In this document: piece after piece, positions 23,051 to 28,558 of the stretch
Numbering within the stretch: the first letter of the stretch is position 1
Layout of the letters: every line of letters begins with the position of its first letter
From: DATARH01 sp038228485
GTDB lineage: Bacteria; Pseudomonadota; Alphaproteobacteria; ATCC43930; CGMCC-115725
DNA length: 28,558 nt
Direction of reading: 5' to 3'
NCBI GenBank assembly: GCA_038228485.1
Contig: JBBRPG010000028.1
Coordinates: forward strand, 1-28,558
Notes under the pieces: model-generated
Seen by the model: the letters and a program-made list of their open reading frames with translations, nothing else
Told to the model about the DNA's origin: nothing
Database searches by the model: none
Translations under genes and position numbers: made by a program

Positions 23051-23679
23051 TCAATCCTGGCCCCCGATGATCGCCGCGAGGCGCCGCCCGAACGCGTCGT
23101 CAGTACCGTCTACCAACCCGAGGTCCCGATGATAGCGGAGGCCGGGATGCGTCTTCGCCGCCGCCGCGCGCGCGAGCCCGGCATCAATGCGCGCCTCGGA
23201 CACCCGACCGAGCTCGTGCAGGATCAGGGCGCGGCACCCGTGCACCTGATAGTGCTCCAGCGGGAACGTCAAACGGGCCTTGTTGGCGTCGAGTATCTCC
23301 AGCGCGCGCGGGTAGAGGCGAGCCATGCGCCGCATCGCCACCAACATCGGCAGGTGGAGGTAGGCGTTCGTCTTGAGGTGCGGATGCGTTCGTTCCCTAG
23401 CGAGCGCGGCCTCGTAGGCCGCGATTGCACCCTCTACGTCGCCGAGAGTTTCTAATGCCGCAGCCCGTTCCACATAGGCCTGCGCATGGTCGAAATGCTC
23501 GCCAAACGCGAAATACTGGTCGAGAAGCTGTAAGGCGGCGTTCGGATGGGTTCTCGCGAGATACCTGCCTGGATGCGCAGATACTGCGGCTTGTCGCGTG
23601 CGCGGCGAAGCCGTGCGGCAAATGCCGCTTCGATCGTGGCGTCCCAGTCGGTGTTGCGGAACCAGTCCTGCCGCGACAA
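23051..23679 (-). pseudogene. TPR-like protein gene with a one-base frameshift
   Basis: The reading frame begins with TTG at 23677-23679, preceded by AGGGAAGG, and reads MSRQDWFRNTDWDATIEAAF, then KPQYLRIQA. It must then shift frame near 23565-23570 to continue as YLARTHPNAALQLLDQYF and on to the stop at 23051. The second part has helix-pair repeats like tetratricopeptide repeats (HAQAYVERAAALETLGDVEG, then AIAAYEAALA). The full product would be about 209 residues. One base is missing, so the gene is either newly broken or a sequence error. It follows the second hydroxy-acid oxidase in the same direction, 48 bases apart. Function beyond protein-protein contact is unknown. Confidence 0.65.
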
Positions 23680-23727
23680 TCGGCACCTTCCCTGGTCGTC
23701 GGGTCTTGTCGCGCAGCCTGCAGCAGT

Positions 23728-24922
23728 TCAGCGGTTCCGACCGCGCTCGTCCTGCCACAGGAAATCGGGGCCAAGCTGATCGAGGCTGGGGCAGCCGATC
23801 TGTCCCATCACCAAGTCGATCTCGCCGGTGAAGATGTCGATCGCCTTCTTGACCCCCGGCAGCCCGCCGGCCGCGGCGCCGTAAAGCGTCGGCCGGCCCA
23901 TGAAGCAGAAATCGGCGCCGAGCGCGAGCGCGATCAGGATGTCGGCGCCGCGCCGCACGCCGCTGTCGAGCAGCAGGGTCAGCTTGTCGCCGACCGCCGC
24001 CTTGATCGCCGGCAGCACGTCGAGCGAGCCCGGCGCCTGGTCGAGCTGCCGCCCGCCGTGGTTCGACACCAGGATGCCGTCGCAGCCGACATCGATCGCC
24101 CGCAGCGCATCGTCCGGGCTCATGATGCCTTTGACGACAAGGGCTTTCGGGAAGAGCCTGCGGTATTGCTCGAGGTCCTTCCAGGTCTGCGCATTGAACG
24201 GGCGCACCGACGAGGCGAATTTATAGACCTGCTCGGCATCCGACCCGGCCGGCGCGTAGGGCGCCCAGTTGCCGAGCATCGGTGTGCCGCCGCCGCGGCG
24301 GAAATACTCGACGATCCAGCCCGGATGGCCCATCGCCTCGAACAGGATCGACGGCTTGAGGCTCAGCGCCTGCAGCAGCCCGCCGCGGATATTGCCGAAG
24401 CCGTTGCGGATGTTGCGCTCGCGCTTGGAGCCGGCCGGGGTGTCGACGGTCAGCACCAGCGCCCCCAACCCGCTGTCGCTGGCGCGCCTGATCATGTCGG
24501 CGTTGATGCTGTGGTCGCGGGCCGCGTAGAGCTGGTACCAGTGGTTCTTGGGCGCGATCTTGGCCGCCGCCTCGATCGAATCGTTGCTGGCGCCCGACAT
24601 GATGTAGGGGATGTTGGCGTCGCGCGCCGCCTCGGCCAGCATCAGGTCCGCGTGATAGCGGAAGAGGCCGGCGCCGCCCGTCGGCGAGATGCCGAACGGG
24701 CTGTTGAATTTCTGGCCGAAGATAGTTTTGCTCTGGTCGCGTTTCGATACGTCGACCAGGTAGCGCGGCAGCAGCCGGTGTTTGTGAAACGCGTTGGTGT
24801 TGGTTTCTAGCCCGCGCTCGTCCTCCAACCCGCCTTCGATTAAAGTCGAAGGCGATCTTCGGCAGGCGCCGCTTCGCCATCTGGTGCAGGTCTTCGATAT
24901 TGACGGCATCGTCGAGCTTCAT
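23728..24922 (-). pseudogene. Second LldD-like FMN alpha-hydroxy-acid oxidase, frameshifted near the N-terminus
   Basis: ATG at 24920-24922, preceded by GGGAGGG, opens MKLDDAVNIEDLHQMAKRRL and then IAFDF. The frame then continues wrongly as NRRRV, while the true family sequence (IEGGLEDERGL) resumes one frame over. One extra base in the TTAAA run at 24840-24844 explains this. The remaining 370 or so residues are intact: WYQLYAAR, LTVDTPAGSKRERN, VVKGIMSPDD, catalytic SNHGGRQLD, FMN-binding DSGVRRGADILIALALGAD. It is a close paralogue of 19314-20507, sharing many 10-15-residue identical blocks. If the base is a sequencing error the enzyme would be functional; otherwise it is a young pseudogene. 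Confidence 0.8.
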
Positions 24923-24997
24923 GGCGCCCTCCCGGGAATGTTGGCGGCAGCATGGCGCATCGGCGCGGGCAGCGGCAATCCTTTGCCCGCGATCGAG

Positions 24998-25147
24998 CTA
25001 CACGAAGCCCGGCGGCGGAGGCTGCACCGGACTCAGCTCGATGACAGGAACGCCGTCGCGCGTGATGATGATTATTTCGCCCTCCAGCGAGCGATCAATC
25101 AGCTCGTCGAACCTGACCCGCGCTTCTGCTTCATCGTAAGTGGCCAT
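24998..25147 (-). CDS. Phd/YefM-type antitoxin, apparently orphan
   Basis: This small 49-residue gene reads MATYDEAEARVRFDELIDRS and then GEIIIITRDGVPVIELSP. The pattern of an N-terminal Ala-rich helix, F-ELI, GE-IIITR-G-PV--L is that of the Phd/YefM antitoxin fold, which binds its own promoter and neutralises a partner toxin. It is short: members are usually 70-90 residues, the toxin-binding tail being C-terminal, and here the protein ends PPPPGFV. A TATAGT -10-like hexamer lies just upstream. No toxin (Doc, RelE or PIN) follows it: the hydroxy-acid oxidase begins 75 bases downstream. It may be a solitary antitoxin or the remains of a lost pair. Confidence 0.75.
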   Translation of the reverse strand: MATYDEAEARVRFDELIDRSLEGEIIIITRDGVPVIELSPVQPPPPGFV

Positions 25148-25191
25148 GCAGGCACTATAACCGGACTTCGAAGCGGATTGGAGACGACCCG

Positions 25192-26163
25192 ATGGATTAC
25201 ACCACGCTCGGCCGCACCGGCATGAGGGTTAGCGTCGCCGGGCTTGGCTGCGGCGGGTTCAGCCGGCTGGGCCTCGGCACCGGCGGCGGCGAGGACAGCG
25301 CGATCGCGATTATCCATCAGGCGATCGGGCTCGGGGTGAACCTGTTCGACACCGCCGCCGCCTATGGCACTGAAGCAGTGCTCGGCAAGGCGATCAAGGG
25401 CGTGCCGCGCGACCAGGTCGTGGTCTGCACCAAGGCGCCGTTCAGCTGGTCGAGCGGTCGGGCCGACCCGCAAGGCATCGTCGCCAGCCTCGACAATTCA
25501 CTGCGCCAGCTCGATACCGATTACGTCGATGTCTACCAGCTGCACGGCGTGCCGCCGGCGAATTACGACCATGCCCTGGAGGAGCTCGCCCCGGTGCTGC
25601 TGCGCGAGAAGGAAAAGGGGAAATTCCGCTTTCTCGGCATCACCGAGACGGCACCCAACGATCTTCAGCACGACATGCTGCACCGCGCCGCCGCCGACGG
25701 GGTGTGGGACGTGGTCATGGTCGGGTTCTCGATGATGCACCAGAACGCCCGCGACCGCGTCTTTCCCGTGACCCGCGAGCATAAAATCGGCACGCTGCTG
25801 ATGTTCGCGGTGCGCAACATCTTCTCGCAGCCGGGCAAGCTCGCCGAGACGATGCGCGAGCTCGCCTCGCAGGGTCAAGTTTCCGCCGCGCTCGCCGACA
25901 GCGACGACCCGCTGGGCTTTCTGGTGCACGCGGGCGGCGCGAGCAGCGTCGTCGATGCGTGCTACCGCTATGTCCGCCACGAGCCGGGGGTCGATACCGT
26001 GCTGTTCGGCACCGGCAGCCCGGCCCACCTCAAGACCAATATCGACTCGCTGCTAAAGCCGCCCCTGCCGGAGGCCGATCACCGGAAGCTCGGCGAGCTG
26101 TTCGGCCACCTCGTCGGGGTCGGCCTCGACGCGCCGCATCTGTCGCCGCGGCCGAACGGCTAA
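25192..26163 (+). CDS. Aldo/keto reductase family oxidoreductase
   Basis: The protein is 323 residues. The full catalytic tetrad is visible: D53 and Y58 (FDTAAAYG), K81 (VCTKAPF), H118 (YQLHGV). The N-terminal MDYTTLGRTGMRVSVAGLGCGG is the usual family beginning. ATG at 25192 is preceded by GGAG at 8 bases. It would reduce an aldehyde or ketone (or oxidise an alcohol) with NADPH in the cytoplasm. The last stretch before the stop lacks a clear NADP-binding K/R-rich loop but retains FGTGSPAHLKTNIDS, which is similar to the usual GTGNPEHLKENL. Its stop overlaps, tail to tail, the stop of the ferritin-like gene by 4 bases. Confidence 0.88.
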   Translation: MDYTTLGRTGMRVSVAGLGCGGFSRLGLGTGGGEDSAIAIIHQAIGLGVNLFDTAAAYGTEAVLGKAIKGVPRDQVVVCTKAPFSWSSGRADPQGIVASLDNSLRQLDTDYVDVYQLHGVPPANYDHALEELAPVLLREKEKGKFRFLGITETAPNDLQHDMLHRAAADGVWDVVMVGFSMMHQNARDRVFPVTREHKIGTLLMFAVRNIFSQPGKLAETMRELASQGQVSAALADSDDPLGFLVHAGGASSVVDACYRYVRHEPGVDTVLFGTGSPAHLKTNIDSLLKPPLPEADHRKLGELFGHLVGVGLDAPHLSPRPNG

Positions 26164-27287
26164 GCCGATAGCTTCTGCCCGATCACTCGGCGCTTCGAAT
26201 TGATCGCGCGCAGGTATTCGATGCCCTCGGCGGCGATGGCGTCGCCGATCATCGTGTCGCCCTCGGCCCGAAGCCCGTCGATGTCGACCCAGGCGGCGTA
26301 GATGTGGATCGTGCGGTCGGTGACGATGCCGGCTTTGAGCAGGGTCTTCACCAGCACCCGAAAGACGTTGGTGCCCTCGCGCAGCGAGTTCTTGCGGCCG
26401 CCGACAAAACGCTCGCGCACGGACTCGCGCAGCACTTTCACGTCAAGGCCGAAGCCCTCGTAGATGTAGGCCCGCTGCGCCAGGTTCGACAGGTTGAACA
26501 GCAGCATCTCGAACACTTGCGCGGTCCAGTCCTCGACCTGTTCGTGCTCCTCGCGGCTAAGCTTGGGGATGGTGCGGTCGGCCCAGATCTTGCCGAATTT
26601 GTGGTGGAACGCCTTGTCGGTCATCACCAGTTGCACCAGCCGCTTCAACAGCGGATCGCGAGCGAAGGCGTGCAGATTGGCGAAGGCGCCCATCGCCAAC
26701 CCCTCCAAGAGCATCTGCATGCCGATCAGCTTTTTGTAGACGATCGGCGAGCGCACGATGTCGGTGAGGAACTCCCCCAATACCGGCCCGACCGGATAGG
26801 GCGTGCCCCAGCGCGCCTCGATATAGCGGCCAAAGGCGGCGACGTGGCGCGCCTCCTCGCGCGCCTGGTTGGCCGCGTATTCTTGGGCGCCGGGATCGAG
26901 CAGGATGTCGCACAGCGAGGCCGACAGCGACAACGCACCCTGCTCGCCGTGCAGAATGTTCGACAGGTTCCAGCGTTGGATCTGGTTGGCGAGGCGGATT
27001 TTGTCGCCTTCGCTCAAATGCTCGGTGGCGGCGCAGTTCAATTCGGGAAACCGCTCCAGCGGCAATAGCGGCTCGCAATCGAGATCGAACGGCTGCGCAT
27101 AGTCGAGATAGGCTGGGTTGTGCGGGTCCCAGAAATGGTCGTGAGTGGCGCCGATGATCGCGTCGAACGCATCCGAGCGCGCGCCATAGCGCTCCACCGC
27201 CACCATCGCCGCAAAATCGTCGGGCGCCACCGTTTCATAGGCGGGATCGTGGGTGATGTGGGGGTCGGCCGCTTGCTGATCCGCCAT
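26160..27287 (-). CDS. Ferritin-like diiron-type protein with one altered metal ligand
   Basis: The protein is 375 residues. ATG at 27285-27287 follows GGAGAGG; the frame extends further upstream but that part looks non-coding. Two repeats fit the ferritin-like/AurF-like diiron pattern of Glu, about 29 residues, then E--H. The first is complete: E115 (HGEQGAL) and E145/H148 (REEARH). In the second, E195 (LEGLAMG) is present but the matching glutamate is K225 (TDKAFHH, with H228). Diiron proteins of this group oxidise or hydroxylate amines, arenes or lipids. The Lys would remove one iron ligand, suggesting a one-metal, altered or non-catalytic site. There are no membrane helices or signal peptide. 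Substrate unknown. Confidence 0.7.
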   Translation of the reverse strand: MADQQAADPHITHDPAYETVAPDDFAAMVAVERYGARSDAFDAIIGATHDHFWDPHNPAYLDYAQPFDLDCEPLLPLERFPELNCAATEHLSEGDKIRLANQIQRWNLSNILHGEQGALSLSASLCDILLDPGAQEYAANQAREEARHVAAFGRYIEARWGTPYPVGPVLGEFLTDIVRSPIVYKKLIGMQMLLEGLAMGAFANLHAFARDPLLKRLVQLVMTDKAFHHKFGKIWADRTIPKLSREEHEQVEDWTAQVFEMLLFNLSNLAQRAYIYEGFGLDVKVLRESVRERFVGGRKNSLREGTNVFRVLVKTLLKAGIVTDRTIHIYAAWVDIDGLRAEGDTMIGDAIAAEGIEYLRAINSKRRVIGQKLSA

Positions 27288-27378
27288 CGCCGCCTCTCCG
27301 TCTTGAGCAAGTCGAAAGCCTATCACAATCGCCCGCCGGCTTCTGCTATCAGAGGCGCGCAAGGACAGGGAGGGCATC

Positions 27379-28321
27379 ATGCCCAGCCGCATCAACCGCG
27401 CGATCGAGCTCCTGGCGCAGGGCCAGGCGATCTACTACGTCGGCGCCCATACCGGCCATGTGCTGACCCAGGCGCAGGGGCGCGAGGATGCCGGCACCTG
27501 GGCCGACTACATCAATGTCGGCATGGAGCACGGCGCGTTCGACATGACCGGGCTCGAAGCCTATATGCACGGGCTGGTCGAGGGTGGGCCGACCCGCTCC
27601 GGCCACCGCGCGCCGACGGTGATCGTCGAGGCGCCGGTCAACGGCATCGACGAGACCCATGTCCGCTACAACGCCTGGCAGTTCCGCCAGATCTTGGGCC
27701 GCGGCGCGCACGGCATCCTGCTGTGCCAGGCCGAGACCGCCGGCGCTGCCCGCGCCTTTGTCGAAAGCTGCCGCTATCCGCATCACCTCAGCGGGGTCGA
27801 CCCCGTCGCTGCCGACCCCGCTGGCGCGCATGCAGGAGGGTACGGTGGGCAAGCCGAGCAAGGGGCTCGGGGCCGGCACCCGCGGGCGCGGGTCGGAGGC
27901 GACCGCGGCGGCGATCTGGGGCGTCAGCCCGCCCGAATACATGGAGCGCTGCGACCCCTGGCCGCTCAACCCGCACGGCGAGCTGCTGCTCGGGGTCAAG
28001 CTCGAAAGCCCCGAGGGCATCGCCCATTGCGAGGACATCCTCGCCACCCCGGGCCTCGGCTTTGCCGAGTTGGGGCCGGGCGACCTGAGCCTCGCGCTCG
28101 GCTACAAGGAGATGCCGCGCGACAAGTACCCGCCCGAGATGCAGGAAGCGCGCGAGCGCGTGCTCGCCGCGTGCAAGAAGAACGGCCTCGCCTTCCTCGA
28201 AATCGGCACCCCCGACAACATTACCGCCAAGATCGACCAGGGCGTCCGCGTCATCGCCGGCCATCACGAAGAAGCCGCCCGCATCGGCCGCGCCTATCAG
28301 CGGCGCACGATGCCGGTTTAG
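27379..28321 (+). pseudogene. HpcH/HpaI-family aldolase gene with a one-base frameshift
   Basis: ATG at 27379, after GGGAGGG, opens MPSRINRAIELLAQGQAIYY. HpcH/HpaI features follow: YINVGMEHGAFDM, TVIVEAPVNGIDE, FRQILGRGAHGILL and PHHLSGVDP. From about 27793-27805 the true sequence lies one frame over and continues with RMQEGTVGKPSKGLG, AAAIWGVS, PLNPHGELLLGVKLES, the FAELGPGDLSLALG metal/substrate region, and a normal C-terminus at 28321. One extra base in the GGGG or CCCC run there accounts for the break. The full protein would be about 313 residues and cleave a 2-keto-hydroxy acid to pyruvate plus an aldehyde. Both halves look well conserved, so a recent lesion or a homopolymer sequencing error is likely. 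Confidence 0.8.
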
Positions 28322-28418
28322 GCACGCATGAAGCGTCCGAATAGTAAGAGCGCCAAAACCGGACCTTCCGTTTGGTAGCGATTCTCCGTGCGGCGGTAAT
28401 TAACAAACGCCGTGCTTT

Positions 28419-28558
28419 CTAGTGGATCGATTCTAACGCTTGGTACCCGCGCTTGACCGAGGCGATGATCTTCTCGGGATCGGCGGTCCAGGTGAAGGGC
28501 TTGGGATCCTCGTTGGTTTCCCGGAGGAAGCGGTTGATGGCAGCCTGGAGATCTACGA
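28419..28558 (-). CDS. IS630-family transposase, C-terminal end (runs off the window)
   Basis: The last 45 codons of a minus-strand gene are visible, ending at TAG 28419-28421. They read VDLQAAINRFLRETNEDP, then KPFTWTADPEKIIASVKRG, then QALESIH. This closely fits the conserved IS630-family transposase tail (DLQ-AIN-F---TN--PKPF-WTADP--I---V-RG). The catalytic DDE domain is outside the window. The element end should lie between 28322 and 28418. An imperfect inverted repeat (CCAAA to TTTGG, 28357-28376) occurs there and might be part of it, but the true terminus could not be fixed. Confidence 0.8.
   Translation of the reverse strand, partial: VDLQAAINRFLRETNEDPKPFTWTADPEKIIASVKRGYQALESIH

Noticed and set aside
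23425..24810. A 461-codon plus-strand open frame opposite the second hydroxy-acid oxidase
   Set aside because: It is antisense to clearly recognisable flavoenzyme sequence, and its persistence reflects GC-rich codon bias.
28322..28418. A terminator or IS630 terminal repeat after the aldolase
   Set aside because: The CCAAA/TTTGG repeat is imperfect with bulges and lacks a T tract, and without the other IS end a terminal repeat cannot be confirmed.

Overview
The window is GC-rich, densely coding DNA from a Gram-negative bacterium. Multiheme cytochromes with signal peptides, a FitAB/VapBC-type toxin-antitoxin pair, an ABC_sub_bind remnant and IS3/IS5/IS630 remnants suggest an alphaproteobacterium (Hyphomicrobiales or Rhodospirillales grade). 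That placement is inferred from gene content only. No rRNA, tRNA or CRISPR array was recognised.

Layout. 1-692 is an insertion-sequence mosaic: an IS3-family orfA runs off the left edge and appears inserted into an IS5-family transposase that also carries frameshifts. 853-1794 encodes a secreted right-handed beta-helix protein in visibly more A+T-rich DNA. 2050-6046 is a tightly coupled operon: aconitase-family large and small subunits (LeuC/LeuD-like) and a membrane CHASE2 class III adenylate cyclase. 6201-9031 holds two tandem secreted pentaheme cytochromes c. Convergent with them, 14615-9386 is a three-gene operon: an 818-residue flavoprotein / double cyclic-nucleotide-binding / 16-cysteine iron-sulfur fusion, a five-helix membrane protein with cytochrome-b-like histidine pairs, and a forkhead-associated (FHA)-membrane-decaheme cytochrome. 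The gap between the two sets holds a decayed tail of an ABC substrate-binding protein gene.

14812-28321 is metabolic: a lactonase-like beta-propeller, a ketopantoate-reductase-like enzyme, VapBC with a clear operator and promoter, an MFS transporter, two FMN alpha-hydroxy-acid oxidases (the second frameshifted), a Gal80-like Gfo/Idh/MocA oxidoreductase, an acyl-CoA-dehydrogenase-like protein, a frameshifted TPR-like gene, an orphan Phd-type antitoxin, an aldo/keto reductase, a ferritin-like diiron-type protein with one altered ligand, and a frameshifted HpcH/HpaI aldolase. An IS630 transposase tail runs off the right edge.

The most interesting unit is 3836-14615. An adenylate cyclase gene lies beside a predicted electron chain whose first protein has two intact-looking cyclic-nucleotide pockets. 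A working model is NAD(P)H to FAD to four [4Fe-4S] clusters to two b hemes across the membrane to ten c hemes to soluble pentaheme cytochromes, with cAMP (and possibly an FHA contact) gating the flow. The component domains are read from sequence; the linkage and direction are inference.
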